A stretch of DNA of 64,000 bases from Hordeum vulgare subsp. vulgare (Eukaryota; Streptophyta; Magnoliopsida; Poales; Poaceae): the NCBI RefSeq assembly GCF_904849725.1, contig NC_058520.1:319621186-319685185 (forward strand). The letters are read 5' to 3'. A program made the position numbers and the translations under genes. Every line of letters starts with the position of its first letter. Position 1 is the first letter of the stretch. Under the pieces are notes generated by a model. It searched no databases. It was given only the letters and a program-made list of their open reading frames with translations, and had not been told where the DNA came from. Positions 30,611-42,475 of this stretch are shown here, piece after piece.

Positions 30611-33190
30611 ATGCCCGAGATCACTATGTGCCACCATGTGCGTACTATAATTATGATGCGCTCGGTTGTTCTGCTAGGCCTGTTGGGTAGATTCAACCAG
30701 CGTGTTAATTTTTTTCTACGGGACGAATTTCCCAATTAATCACAACATTTCGTAATTACATTATATTGAACATTTTTAAATTGCTAATAACTGAATAACA
30801 GTGCCTCTAATCATGATGAGTTTAACATATAAAATACCCATAATTTCATGTAGAACAATAATATCCAACTTTCATGCACGTTAAAAGATGTTTAACATGT
30901 TGTTTGCATTGATTTGTGTGATGACATATTAAAATGATTTAATAAATAGAAGATTGACCGTACATCGGATTTAAAAACTTCATACATGTAAAATTCATAG
31001 AATTTTGTGTAGTTTCACAATATGGAATTATTCAACCATGATAAAAATCTATACACTTGTTGTTTACTTAATTTTGTGTAGGTATCATGTTGAAATGATT
31101 TGTATCGTAACTAATTAACCGTAGATCCGATTAAAATGTTCCACATATGTAACTTGACCAGAATTATTATTCTACATATGTAACTTGAAATGATTTGCAT
31201 TTATTTTTCTATTTAACAATTCTAAAATTATGCATAGGCAGAACAGTTCAAAATCTTAATTTGCATATGGGGACTTTCCAGAATTATTATTCGTTTTTCG
31301 AGCCTCATTTAAACTTGCCTAGAGTTTCATGTAGTTCCATGATACCTTGTGCATCCATGCTTTAACAAGCTTGTGGCTGTCATTTGCATACATTTTGCAT
31401 TCATACCATATCATCGTGTGTTGCAAATATCTTTTAAACTATAGCTTCGTTTTCAATGATCTATATATGGAAATAGAGTAGAATGACGCGTAGAATCACA
31501 TGGTCCACTTTATTTTGCATGTTTGTTCAGATCGGGACCAATATAATAATTAACATATGGGGTCATTTCGGAGATGCTATATGATGTTTCCAACCTCATT
31601 TAAATGCCTAGATAGTGTAGTTTATTTGTGCTTCACCTGTCGCCATGTTTAACAACATTTAATATTGGCATGTACCTAAACGAGAGTAAACTACAAATTC
31701 AAATATGGAGTTTCATCAATATGAAACTCGTTGCATATTGAGCTTCATCTAATGTGTAGTAATAAATTCATGTGATTTATCCTGTCGTGTATAATTAAAT
31801 GGACATGCATCATATATGATTGTGCATGATCTCATGCATATTTGTAGTGTTTATCGTATGTTGATAGTTCGTTTCTGGGCCGCTTCGAAGTGTGAGGATT
31901 CGTTTGACTATGTTGGTTCTTCTGCTTCATGGATTTGTTCTTCTTCCAAGGGGGATCACAGGCAAGATGATCATTTACCTAGATATCCTTAGTATCATTG
32001 CCATGCTAGTTGTCTCATTTCTTTCGCTATGTAGCACTGCCTACCACTTAAATCTTAGCCTCCCAACGTTGCCATGAAAAGACGCTAACCCCTCCACATC
32101 CCCGCAAAACCTTGTTCGGCTATGTTACTACTTGCTCGACCTTCTTATAGCGTTGCTAGTGGCGCGTGTAGTTGCTTCCATGTGCCAACATGGATTCTTT
32201 GTTATATCACCACATTATTGCTAATTAATTTAATGCACCATATACTTGGTAAAAGTGGAAGGCCTGGCCTTATAGCCAGGTGTTTTGTTCAATCTTTGCT
32301 GCCCTAGTTACTTGTGTACGAATGTTATGTTCCATAATTGAGCACTCCTAACATGCCTAGGGTTGTTATGGGGACCCCCTCGACTTACGTTTTGGGATAA
32401 AACTCGTTTGGCAAGGACCAACATTGGTACTATACTTGCCCAACATAATAACATTGATCACCTTTAATAAATACATCGGGCGTCCTGGACCCAAGGAGTA
32501 ATACAACATAATACAGGGAGGGCGAGTGGTGATGGTGATGGTCCTAAGTAGAATCGTGTGCGGGGCCAACCCGGGGCAACTCGGGTGATAACTATCAGGC
32601 CGCTGTACGTTGTGCTCATCCGGTCGTGTCCTGAGAACGACATACGCGGTCCTATCGGGTTTGTCGACACGTCGGGCGGCATTTCTGGATTTGTTTTACC
32701 TTTCTCGAAAGTTTTGTGCGAGGGATTCCGAGGATACTTAGGGTTATTTCGAGGTTGATGTTTTCCACTAGGAATCCGCAGAGATCACGGGTTTTTCATG
32801 GTCGAGGTTTCCGATGTAGCTTGTGGTAGTTTGTGATAGACTAGTTGGAGCACCCTTGCAGGGTTAAATCTTTCTGAGAACCGTGCCCGCGATTATGTGG
32901 CAACTTGGAAACTTTGTTTAACACCCGGTCATAGAAAACTTGAAGTAAATTCAATTAAAATATGCCTACTTTGTGCGTAACCATGAATGTATCTTCTCGT
33001 GAACTCTGTATCCGAGAGAGTGCACGGTGGGGTTAAGTCTGACATAAGTACGTGTCCATGATCATTCATTTGATCATGATTAGTTCACTACTATATGAAT
33101 ATATCACCCCCTCTCTTATTCTTGTACTCATAAGTTAGGCACTTAAATAAATGCTTAGTTGCTTGTTGCAGCCTCATGACTTAACCATAT
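30611..33190. other. A/T-rich body of X1
   Basis: About 1.3 kb of A/T-rich, intron-like DNA is followed by blocks shared with X2 (AGGCCTGGCCTTATAGCCAGG; GGACCAACATTGGTACTA; GTGCACGGTGGGGTTAAGTC). No gene is recognisable. Confidence 0.55.
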
Positions 33191-33722
33191 TGTCGTGGTT
33201 TTGTCACGTCAGATGTCCTTGTGAAAGGACTTAGAGATGGAGTAAACACACCTTGGTGGCGACTCAAAGGGGTTGAGCGGAAGCGAGACTCGGGTTTACC
33301 CAGGTTCGGCCCCTCCGATGGAGGTAAAAGCCTACGACTTGCTTTGTGTATAGTGATGGTGGAATCGATTACAAGGGTGCGTAACTCGCCTCACCTAGGT
33401 CTCGATGGATGGTAACTTAATCTTTCTACCCTAGAGACTCGCCTTTATATACAGGTCGAGGCCCTAGGTTTAGAACAGTCCAGGTCACATCATAAGTCAT
33501 GACCCGTCGTGTCTCCCAAGCAAGGACAATACCTGCCGAGTCTTCCTCTTCACGGGCCTTGAGTCGCCATCCGCGCTCTTGGGCTTGGACAGCTTTCCGC
33601 TGGAGATCACCTCTCCCCTTCTGGGACCCGGGCCTAAGCCCATCTTGATCACGATTAACGAGTCGCCATGAAGCTGACCGGGCCTAACATGGTGGGTCAT
33701 GCACCAGGTAATATCCCCAACA
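33191..33722 (-). repeat. LTR of Y (3' LTR)
   Basis: It begins TGTCGTGGTTTTGTC and ends AATATCCCCAACA on the plus strand; on the minus strand it reads TGTTGGGGATATTACC. A TATA-like CTGTATATAAAGGCGAG is on the minus strand near 33445. I recognise the TGTCGTGG start as a common Triticeae/rice LTR end. The right boundary is inferred from the CA and the change in sequence character. Confidence 0.65.
33440..33455 (-). promoter_or_regulatory. TATA-like element in the Y LTR
   Basis: The minus strand reads CTGTATATAAAGGCG. The core is nearly palindromic and gives CCTTTATATACAGG on the plus strand, so it could serve either direction. Confidence 0.4.
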
Positions 33723-33778
33723 TTAGAACCCATATTGACTTGAATTTATTCACGCCAATAAATCTTTATCCTTTAACC

Positions 33779-33880
33779 ATGGCGACTCATATGGAATTCT
33801 CTGACTCGGCCGCCAATCTTCATGGTTCGCCCAAACCACTAGATTACTCATGGATGACATCATCTCCCCCATCATTTTAG
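33779..33880 (+). CDS. Short ORF next to the Y LTR
   Basis: ATHMEFSDSAANLHGSPKPL, then DYSWMTSSPPSF, precede a stop. It starts 57 bases after the LTR. I recall similar peptides near this LTR type, but know no function. It may be the first exon or an upstream frame of the accessory gene that follows. Downstream to 34706 I see splice-like signals (CAG/GTAAAC near 34206) but no clear coding. Confidence 0.35.
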   Translation: MATHMEFSDSAANLHGSPKPLDYSWMTSSPPSF

Positions 33881-34706
33881 GGATCTAGTGACGTTATATC
33901 AACGGATCTTTTTTGACTTTATCATGTCACCCCAAAAATCCAGGCGACATCATTACCGATTTTTAATGTGTCTCCTCGATTCCCGTGCCTGTCGTTCCAG
34001 TTCCTGCCTGGGGTCTTTAAATAACCGTATGGGGGGCTTTCCTTCGTCCGAACTGTTGCTCCTCTTCTTCTTCTTCCTCAAGCTTGTGTTGTGCAGGTTC
34101 CGCCGCCACAGAGCTTCCCCTTCGAATCAACTGCTCTTGGATCACTCTGGCTTGGCGCTTGGTGCAGTTATCAGCGGGGCCACCTCCGCCAACGTCTAGA
34201 TCACCAGGTAAACTTCCTCTTCCTCATAGATCTACTTTACCAATCATCTTTATTCTTAGGGAAATATTGTAGTTCATCAAGCATGTGTAGATCGCGCCAT
34301 TACCCCATTAGTATCATTTGAATCCCGTAGTTTAGTAAAAAAAACGCGGTAGATTTGTTTGATAGTGCCAGCAAATTTGTTGCTCTTTTTTATGGCTTCG
34401 CAAGATCTCCTCATGTGTTCTACGGTGCTCCTGCATCCTTAGTGTTCTTAGGATTTGTAGATTATTTTCCATTTTATGGCACCCGTAGATCCATAATTTC
34501 TGGCACCTTGTGGGAAACGTGTTTGCCTTAGATACAGGAAATTTACTAAGGAAAAATTTAAAAAGCAATCCGTCCTTAGGTTGCGGCGAGTCAAAATGTC
34601 TGTTTAGATGCTTCCTCAACCACTTGTTGGCGAGTTAATACTTCTATAGGTCCTTATAACCCGCCCATTGCCTTTATGCAGATCTCTATCTCTATGTTTT
34701 GCGGCC

Positions 34707-35595
34707 ATGGGTAACTTGTCCAAGTGTAATTGGTTGCCGTCAGAGGTCAGCGACGCGGTCCTTGAAGATTTTGTAAAACTGGGAACTCTAGCTCCGTAGG
34801 AAACAGTCGGTTGGCGAGCCGCCTTAGGAGAACAGCGTCCACAACCCGTCGATGGGGAGGTGGTGGTCTTATTGACCATATTGAACGGGGCTTCACACCG
34901 CCCGACTCAAAATTCTTCAGAGACATGCTACACTTTTTTAAACTCCATCCCCAAGACTTAGGTCCAAACTCAATCACCAACCTCTGTCAATTCCATGTAT
35001 TCTGCGAAGCTTACTTGCAGATAGAGCCTACCATCCTTTTGTTTAGGAAAATTTTCTATTTGAACCGCCAAACTGAATTCGCCGACGGCCCCTGCCTAGA
35101 ACTTGGTGGGGTAAACATTCAGAGACGACGAGAATATGGATTCTCGGCTGCTGCTCTACCTAGTCACCCCAAAGGTTGGGGGAAGACTTGGTTTTATTGC
35201 CGCGACACTCCTCCATCCACTGAGAACCCTCTACCAGGTTTTAGGCAGGAACGTCTGCCCATGGATTTTAAGCTGCCTGAGAAGCTGACTAATGAGGAGG
35301 AAGCTTCACTTGCCTCTGTCTTCGCAAAGCTTAGGGCTTTGACCACCATTGTCCTTACTCGAATCGATTTCATTCGCTGCTGGGTGGAATGGCGGATAAT
35401 GCCTTTGAGTCGCTGGGGTGGCTTAATGTGCGAATATGATGGCGGCTTAAACCATCCGCAATGCTTCTAGAAAGTCATGCTTGCAGAGCAAGATATTGTT
35501 AATATTGTGAAGAAACAGTGTGGGGAGCCACATGCAAATTGCTCCAAGATTGGCTTAAAACCTTTCTGTCGCTCTAACCCGGCCCTAGAGGTGAA
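34707..35595 (+). pseudogene. Y accessory gene, first large exon (putative gypsy-type transposon domain)
   Basis: From the ATG at 34707 the frame encodes SKCNWLPSEVSDAVLEDFVK, a stop, then (after a shift near 34820) LIDHIERGFTPPDSKFFRDM, then LHFFKLHPQDLGPNSITNLC and FHVFCEAYLQIEPTILLFRK. Later come GGVNIQRRREYGF, TWFYCRDTPP and NPLPGFRQERLP. This is the conserved domain known as Putative gypsy type transposon (PF04195 by memory). The exon ends near 35590 after FCRSNPALEV. Its function is unknown; it is plus-strand, antisense to Y pol. At least one stop and one frameshift are present. Confidence 0.75.
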
Positions 35596-35639
35596 GTAAC
35601 TTAACTCGCTTCTTGTTTTTATAACTTTGAGCTGGTTTC

Positions 35640-36830
35640 TGACCCGGGTCCCAATTATATTAATCAGAAGAACTCTCCTTTCTGGAAGCAAAGATCGAAA
35701 ACCGTCGTCAAGAATACGACAACGGAAGCTGCCCTAAAGAAGAAGAAAACCAAGGGCAAAGCCGCCACAATTGAGTCATCTGTTGTGGGTGAGTCTCTGG
35801 CCGTAGACGAGCACTCAGAGGTAAATGCTTTTTGGCCATCTTATTCTATCGCAGCCCGTACTCAAGCGTTGTCGTTTCTGTTTATAGGACGATGACATGG
35901 AGAACCAAGATGAAGACATCGAGGAAATTTCCATTTCTTCCAACTCAGATTCTTCCCCTCTCAGGCCGACAAGGCGATTCTGTAGGAAAGTTCCCCTGTC
36001 TCACCCGAATGCTCATCTGGATCCCAATTTCCTTTTCAAGAAGGCGAGTTTCACACCAAAACGTCACACTCGAAGTCATTCTGGTGATCTCTTGTCTGGG
36101 TTGCCCGAGAAAACGGCCGGTCTCAAGAGACAGAGCGAGGTATGTGTAATACTAAATGTCCTTTCTTCTGCGGTCAATTCTCATGACTTACACAATCTTT
36201 TGAATCTTATATCCAACAGGTTTCAGCTCCTTCATCTGGTGACTCAGCTGCTTCGGCTCTTCCCCCTTTAATCCGCCTCCAGGGGTAAGTCCACTTGCCA
36301 ACATGTTTTTTGGACACCAATTTTCCAATTTAACATAATTACAACCCTTTATGGGGATCAAACGAAAAATAGGAAAATCGGTGAGTCATCATCCAATCCC
36401 ACGACGGCTAAAACAATTGGAATAAGTACTTCCATCCGAGAAGCTGAAGATGAGCCGGCTACGACTAACGCCGAAGCTCCTGACAATTTTCGTGATGTCC
36501 AGGATGAGCTACTGAGCCCACAGAAAGAAACAACTGAGAATCTCAATCCGCCAACCCCTCAAAAGGCGGCTAAAGACGTGACACCTGATCCAGACCTGGT
36601 CTTTATTGTTGGGACAGGCTATTCTGAACCTGCATCCGCAGTGTTGACCAAGCATGCGCCCAAGGATGCCCGAATCCTTATAGATAAAAGCATGACTAAG
36701 TTGAAGCTTCCCAATATGGAGAAACTAGAGTTTGATGAATTACATTCTGGCTATTTGAGTCGCCTGGAGACGAGTCACAAAATGGAAAAAAACCTGGTGA
36801 ATATGATGAAGAGAAAACATGAGGTGTGAT
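35640..36830 (+). pseudogene. Y accessory gene, middle exons
   Basis: Coding blocks are separated by good GT-AG introns. SDPGPNYINQKNSPFWKQR and a Lys-rich run end at 35820 (GTAAAT donor; acceptor at 35888). MENQDEDIEEISISSNSDSS to KRQSE ends at 36138 (GTATGT donor; acceptor near 36220). A short exon to about 36282 follows. A larger exon from about 36366 encodes an acidic Ser/Thr/Pro-rich stretch, then PDLVFIVGTGYSEPASAVLT and EKLEFDELHSGYLSRLE, ending at a GTGTGA donor near 36830. The part is mostly polar and low-complexity. Splicing is inferred from sequence only. Confidence 0.6.
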
Positions 36831-36934
36831 ACCTGTTATCCTTCCTTGCATGTACTCCCATTAGCCCTTCAAAAGGTGAGTCATCTTTGATGAGTCGAAG
36901 TTTTGTGATGTGTTCTGTAGGAATTTTTAGCCTT

Positions 36935-37410
36935 TAGCCCCCAAGGGCCAGGTCATCTTTTTGAGGATGAGCCGGGTCTTGAGTATAAACCACAAGAGAG
37001 CTTCAGCATGTAGCCCCCAAGGGCCGGGTCATCTTCTTGAAGATGAGTCGGGTCTTTAGTTTAAATTGGAAGAAAGCTTCAACCTGTAGCCCCCAAGGAT
37101 CGGGTCATCTTTTTGAAGATGAGTCGGATCTTGCTTTAATTTGGAAGAAAGCTTCAACCTGTAGCCACCAAGGGCTGGGTCATCTTTTTGAAGATGAGTC
37201 GGGTCTTGCTTTAAATTGGAAGAAATCTTCAACTTGTAGCCCCCAAGGGTCGGGTCATATTTTTGAAGATGAGTTGGGTATTGCTTTAAATTGGAAGAAA
37301 GCCTCAACCTGTAGCCCCCAAGGGCCGGGTCATCTTTTTGAAGATGAGTCCGGTCTTGCTTTAAGGCATGACCACGAAAAAATTGAATCATACATTAGCC
37401 CCCAAGTGTC
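36935..37410 (+). repeat. 75-76-base tandem repeat, about six copies, in a predicted intron of the Y gene
   Basis: Units begin TAGCCCCCAAGGGCCGGGTC at 36935, 37011, 37087, 37162, 37237 and 37312, with a partial unit at 37396. Spacing is 76, 76, 75, 75, 75 and 84. Because 75 is divisible by three the array is open in several frames, giving repeat peptides (WKKASTCSPQGSGHLFEDES) that I regard as artefacts. It lies between the exon ending near 36830 and the one starting at 37481. Confidence 0.85.
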
Positions 37411-37480
37411 AGGGATATTGCTCGCAATCTGCATGAAACTTGTCATAACCATCTGGCGTGTGCAAGAATCGCTGATCTAG

Positions 37481-38450
37481 GCCGACTCAACCGTGTCTGG
37501 CTTGAAGCAAAGCTTGGCGGAGCAACAAGATGCCCGACCTAAATTTGAAGAAAATCTCCACCTTGCATTGGTTGGCATTGAGAAGATGAATGCGGATCAC
37601 AAGGAGTTTGAAGAAAAGACCGAAGCTGAGTGAGACGCCTTGCTGAAAAGGGATGAACAAGCTGAGGAACAAATGAAGGTCAGTGTGCAGGAACTGACCG
37701 GGCTAAATCTTCATATCTAAGAAATGGCTAATGTCGTTTTTGGTAAGTATCCGCAACTATCCTTACTTCCGAAGTTGTGTTGTAAAATATTCCGGCGACT
37801 TATGATTGTGTATCCTTGCTGCAGGTCCTCGATCTGCCAATCTCCATGACAATTGCGTATTGAAACTGAAGGCAATATATACCTTAACACATAAACTGTA
37901 TACTGGCGGTGTGGTCGCTATTAAGGCTCTGATGGGCGACAAGGAGCCCGTAAAGTCCATCAAGTATATGTTGGGATGCTTGTCCAAATTGCCACCACAA
38001 ATTGAAGAACTAAAAAGATGAGCCGCCCGGAAAGGAGTACTGAGCACCCAGAGCTGGTGCTTGGCTTATGATCCAGAGCTTAAGTCGGAGGAGATAATTG
38101 GGGGTTTCCAGAATACAAAGATGACGAGTCAGAATTTACTGAAGAGGATTACCATAGTTGTGTGAAGGAATCTTGCTCCGCGACGACTCAACTGGCAGTC
38201 TGTCTTGACTTAACCAAGTATTAGGTGCCTTATGATGAGCGCAACAAGCGTGTTACTTCTCCCTCTTATGAAATCGTAGTTCTGACTCCGCAGCGCCGTA
38301 AGCATCATTTTGACTCTAATGCTAACCCGTCCACATTCTTGACCGATGAGGCTGAGTTACATGCCTTAACCAATTGCAATTTGAAAATGGGCGACTTATA
38401 GATCCAAGATGGCGAAAGCTCGACGCGGGATAATCCGGAGGCGACATGAA
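37481..38450 (+). pseudogene. Y accessory gene, last exons (coiled-coil type)
   Basis: After an AG acceptor at 37480 come GLKQSLAEQQDARPKFEEN and IEKMNADHKEFEEKTEAE, a heptad-like, charged helix with two internal stops. It ends at 37742 before GTAAGT. The next exon from 37825 (after TTGCTGCAG) encodes RSANLHDNCVLKLKAIYTLT, then KSIKYMLGCLSKLPPQIEEL. It then goes on with stops (AARKGVLSTQSWCLAYDPEL) toward about 38450. This is the usual C-terminal part of proteins with the preceding domain. Confidence 0.6.
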
Positions 38451-39501
38451 CAAGGTGTCACTTGAAGACCGACCATGGAGATCAATTCAGAAAATCCAAT
38501 GTCGGGTCATGTAACATTTGGTGGCCTTCTGAGCCATGTAATAGGTTAGAGATGAAACAATATTTTTCTGCACCGTACCTTTGTTGACTCTAAAATCTCA
38601 ACCTTTTGTTAATATGAGCCGCCTTACTAGGCGTTTTGCCATGCCTTTTGCAAAATAATTATTCTTCATGTGGTCAGAGAAGAAATAATGAGCCGGCTCA
38701 ATGAGACTCGGCTGCTTAAGATGAGTTTTCGAAAAATCTAACTATACCACAAAGATACACTATAGTGATAAAGGTTACCGTCTCAATGAGTCACGGCAGG
38801 GTAGGACGACCTTGCAAGGCTCCGGTGCTACCCCAGAGAGGCTTTTGCAACAGCCTTAGTTGTTTAGACCGGCTGATCAGGCGCGAGCCAAGCTTCAGTG
38901 AAGCACGTTCAGTGAACCCATTGTTTGTCTATTTTCCATATGCCGGCTCCCGCAGGCACCCTTCATGTTTTAACCAAGGTAAGTTCAGGGTCGAGAACTG
39001 GATTGACTCGCCAAGAGTACATGGGACCATAGGGCGAGTCGCCAAACATACAGTCCAGTATAATCATCGTAATACGTTAATTTTTTGCTAGACAAGAGGG
39101 TATTCAGGCTGAACTCAGTGAGATGAAGCCTCCAAGTGACCTATGATTAGGGAAAAGTCGGACATAGGATTGCAGAAGCGCTTACGCTCTTACTGCAAAA
39201 TGACTTGGGCACTAGTAGCCCCCAAGTAAGTCGACTTAATTCTAAAAACCATATAAGGCGCCCATGTTTGAAACTTGCAACATGGCAACTTTGGTCCTCT
39301 TTGTCTTACCAGGATCCAGTTTTGAAATAAGTGCAGCGTGTCGACTTATGCTCTTTGATACTGATAGCGTCCATGCTTGGACGACTTGTGAAACAATAAA
39401 GACTCATGCTCTCAAGTGGCTGAAACGGCAGAGACCCCGAATTTCGTGGGCGCCGACTTTATTGCCATATATATATATATAAAGAGAGTACAAGGATTAA
39501 A
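38451..39501. other. Y sequence between accessory gene and pol end
   Basis: No recognised gene. A TAGCCCCCAAGTAAGTCG word at 39212 resembles the start of the 75-base repeat. A short (AT)n run lies at 39467-39481. This is the space where two convergent genes (accessory on plus, pol on minus) end. Confidence 0.45.
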
Positions 39502-41224
39502 CTATGTACAATGATAAGGAACCAATGGTTCTAAGTATAATAAGGACGCAGGTGGGCGATGCTCCACGGCCGGTTTGTCCCTACCTCTGTTGTTGGCATG
39601 TCTGGACAAAGATCCACCAAGTAGTAAGAACCATGTCTGGACAAAAGGTCCTTCCCACGGAGGAGATAACTTATGCATACCAGTATGATCTTGAATCAAT
39701 CGAAGCACTAAGTCGTCCTCCTGAAAGGCCCGACTTCTGTCTCAGCGGCTATGATAGCGTCGCAGGTCTTGCTGGTAAATTGCCAACCGTGCTGCTCCTA
39801 AATCACGCTCTTCCTCCAAAGCATCCAACGAATCTTGACGTCCCAGCTCATTGTCCTCCTCAACATAAGAGGTGACTCGCCGCGAGTCCTGCCTGATGTC
39901 ACTTGGTAAAACCGCCTCAGCTCCTTAGACCAAGAAAAAGGGCGTGTAACCAGCGGATCTGTTAGGGGTAGTCCTTATGCTGCATAGAACGGAAGGAAGC
40001 TCTTCAACCCAACAACCCGGGGTGCGTTCCAGAGGAACCATGAGTCGCGGCTTGATCCAACGCAAGATTTCTTGATTCGCCCGTTTCGCCTGTCCATTGG
40101 ATTGGGGATGCACAACCGCAGAAACATCAAGCCGGATGTGCTCTTTTTCACAAAATTCTTGCATGGCGCCTTTGGATAAATTAGTACCCTTATAAGTGAT
40201 GATACTATGAGGATACCCGAAGCGAAAAATAAGCTTCTTGAGGAACTTGACGGCCGTATCTGCATCGCAACTGCTAGCCGACTCTGCTTCAACCCACTTG
40301 GTAAATTTGTGAACCACTACTAATAGGTGAGTCTTTTTGTTGGAAGACATCTTGAAGGGACCAACCATGTCGAGCCCCCAGACCAAAAAGGGCCATGTAA
40401 TTGGGATCATCCACAACTCTTGAGCCGGCACATGCATCTGACTCCCAAAAATCTGACACCCGTCACATCTGTGCACTATGTCCTCAGCATCTGCGTGAGC
40501 CGTCAAGCAATAGAATCCATGCCTGAAAGCCTTGACACCAAAGAGCGTGAACTAACGTGATGACCACAATCGCCAGCGTTAATATCATTAAGGATCGCAC
40601 TTCCTTCTTCGGGCGAGACGCATCTTTGAAAAATTCCAGAAGTCCTTCGTTTGTGATACTCGCCCTTATGTATGACCATGGACTTGCATCGTCGGATAAT
40701 TTGGCGGGCCAGCAACTCATCAGTAGGTAACTCACCATGTGCCAAATAAGCCATGTAAGGGACCGCCCACTCCGGAGTGGCATGAAGAGCCACCACAAGT
40801 TGAGACTCCGGGTCAGGGACCGCAATACCCTCTTAAGAAGGCAATTTCACCGATGGGTTATGCAAAATATCCAAAAATACATTGGGAGGAACCGGCTTAC
40901 GCTACGACCTGAGTTGTGAAAGAGCATTAGCTGCTTCGTTGAGCCGGCAATAAATATGATCAACTTGATAACCATGGAAGTGACCCGCCACATGTGACAC
41001 ATCACGTCTGTAAGCCGCCATCAATGGATCCCTGGAATCTCACGTTCCAGAAACTTGCTGCGCCACCAGATCCGAGTCGCCCAGGCATCTAACTTGGCTG
41101 AGGTTCATCTTTTTGACGATCCTAAGCCCATGGAGCAAAGATCCGTACACGGCTACATTGTTAATACATGGGCACATGAGCCGGAGGACGTAGCAAAACT
41201 TGTCACCCTCCAAGGAAGTCAGTA
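39502..41224 (-). pseudogene. Y pol: RNase H end, integrase and C terminus
   Basis: Read from 41224, the RNase H end has CINNVAVYGSLLHGLRIVKK and CLGDSDLVAQQVSGT. The linker has WAVPYMAYLAHGELPTDELL. The integrase zinc finger lies in ILNDINAGDCGHH and HRCDGCQIFGSQ. The core has WGLDMVGPF with the first Asp, but IITYKGTNLS has Tyr where Asp is expected, and GQAKRANQE has Lys for the catalytic Glu. After PNRSAGYTPFFLV and a stop, the tail runs to VLRLIQD-type sequence ending at 39502. There is no chromodomain. With two catalytic residues changed, the integrase could not work. Confidence 0.88.
41220..41224 (+). repeat. Putative left target-site duplication of G2 (CAGTA)
   Basis: These are the five bases before the G2 LTR, inside the Y RNase H frame. 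The matching copy would be beyond 64000, so this is unconfirmed. Confidence 0.3.
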
Positions 41225-42475
41225 CGTCACACCCTGTTTTTACTATCACTTATCTATATTGTGAAAATCTGAGCTTGTTAAAACTTTTTCAAAACTAATG
41301 ATGTAAGTGCCATGATTGTCACTGTATGCTTGTGAGTGTGATCATGTGATGATAAAAACCCCATTTCACAATATTGAATTATTTCTAAAAACCTTTACTT
41401 GATTCTGATCAAGGTAAAACCCTACTTTGAGTTGCACTACTTGTCCCTGATGGCAAGGTTGGTTTGTACTCAAAGTTGGTGATCTGATTTTAACTTATAT
41501 TTATATTCCAAACCACAAATATATCTATTTTTTATAATTGTTTTCCTAATTTAATTGCATGTCCATTTCTGAGGCCAGAGTTGGTATTCCTACGCGGAAA
41601 AATACTTTTCGGGCTTAGAAAAATCTTATTAAATTTGGTGATGATGAGAAGGACATATATTTTCCATTTTGTATTATAATTATTGAATAAAACCATGAAA
41701 GATATTTTTGTGTGTTTTGACCTTTTGAAATATTTCCAAAGGAAATATTCTCCAGAAAATCCTAGAAAATTCCAGTGGTATCCCTAAGAAATATTTGATG
41801 TCCACATAAAGTTTCACCTTGATCCAAGGTGACTAAGGACCACAAATTACCCAAAAAAAACTTCTGTCCAGAATCAACTTAGAGTAACTCTACATAGCAA
41901 AGTTTATCCAATAAGGCTAAACCTTTGCAGGAGTGCCTAATACCTCAAATGAGGGTTCCACACAAAAAATGGGATTTGTGGGACTTAGTTTGCCCACACT
42001 CTCTTTGGAAGGACAAATCTGCTCATATTGGAGTGTTTTCATGTTTACAAAGCTAAACTTGTCCAATGGAGCTCAAACTTGGTCAAACCCAATGATTTAG
42101 CACCAAACCCAAACCTTTTAAGTTGCAGCACCACGGGTGGGGTGCAAACCCCTCAAACCACTGTCGAGCACCTTCTGACAGATGGGAAAAAGCCATCTTA
42201 GCCACAGTTAAACCTAACCCCTTTGCTCCAAACTTATAAATTAGGTGGACAATATCCATATCTAACCCCAGTCAACTGGCCCCTCACTGGTTCAAAGTGG
42301 AAAGCCAAAAACCAAAATTTAAGCTTCAGTTCAAGGCTGACATCACCAGTATTTCTTGTCTCCATTGACCAGCCAAAGCTCCACAAGACCCAAACGTCTA
42401 GCCACACTCCCAGCCAGTGCCAGGACATGCTAGACACGCCTAAAGTGCAACAGAGCGCACCAACATGTCGTGGCA
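41225..42475 (+). repeat. 5' LTR of G2, truncated
   Basis: From CGTCACACCCTG (first T changed to C) it matches 61964 onward up to GTGGCA at 42475, where the 3' LTR continues with TGCCAACACTATG (63215 on) but this copy switches to unrelated DNA. About 2.8 kb of LTR, including TATA box and 3' end, are absent. Confidence 0.88.

Larger units (their letters stand above)
29246..33190 (+). repeat. X1: long LTR-like unit, 3' end cut off by Y
   Basis: X1 starts TGTAACAGCCCCGA inside the G3 pol frame. It is alignable by eye with X2 (44102-48574) in many blocks: GCATCATGCGCATCATC near the start, TTTCGGAGATGCTATATG near 31568 and 46536, and GTCCTGAGAACGA near 32628. It lacks about 460 bases at its right end, where Y begins at 33191. 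There is no pol, gag or primer site in it. I read it as the LTR of a large-LTR Gypsy or LARD-type element (Sukkula-like by memory). Whether it was a solo LTR or part of a larger element cannot be seen. Confidence 0.65.
33191..41224 (-). mobile_element. Element Y: Gypsy retrotransposon with minus-strand pol and a plus-strand accessory gene
   Basis: The left end is an LTR (33191-33722). The right part holds integrase and RNase H of pol on the minus strand, cut at 41224 by G2. Between them, on the plus strand, lies a multi-exon gene of the putative-gypsy-type-transposon family. With pol on the minus strand the visible LTR is the 3' LTR and the accessory gene is antisense to pol, as known for some maize and rice Gypsy families. 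RT, protease, gag and the other LTR should lie right of the window. Confidence 0.8.

Noticed and set aside
29785..30735. Minus-strand open frame of 316 codons in X1
   Set aside because: It lies in a G/C-rich leader with open frames on both strands, has no recognisable domain, and is not kept in X2. Composition explains it.
37037..37480. Repeat protein with 25-residue units
   Set aside because: The 75-base repeat is divisible by three, so both strands are open by construction. It sits between a good donor and a good acceptor, so I take it as intron.
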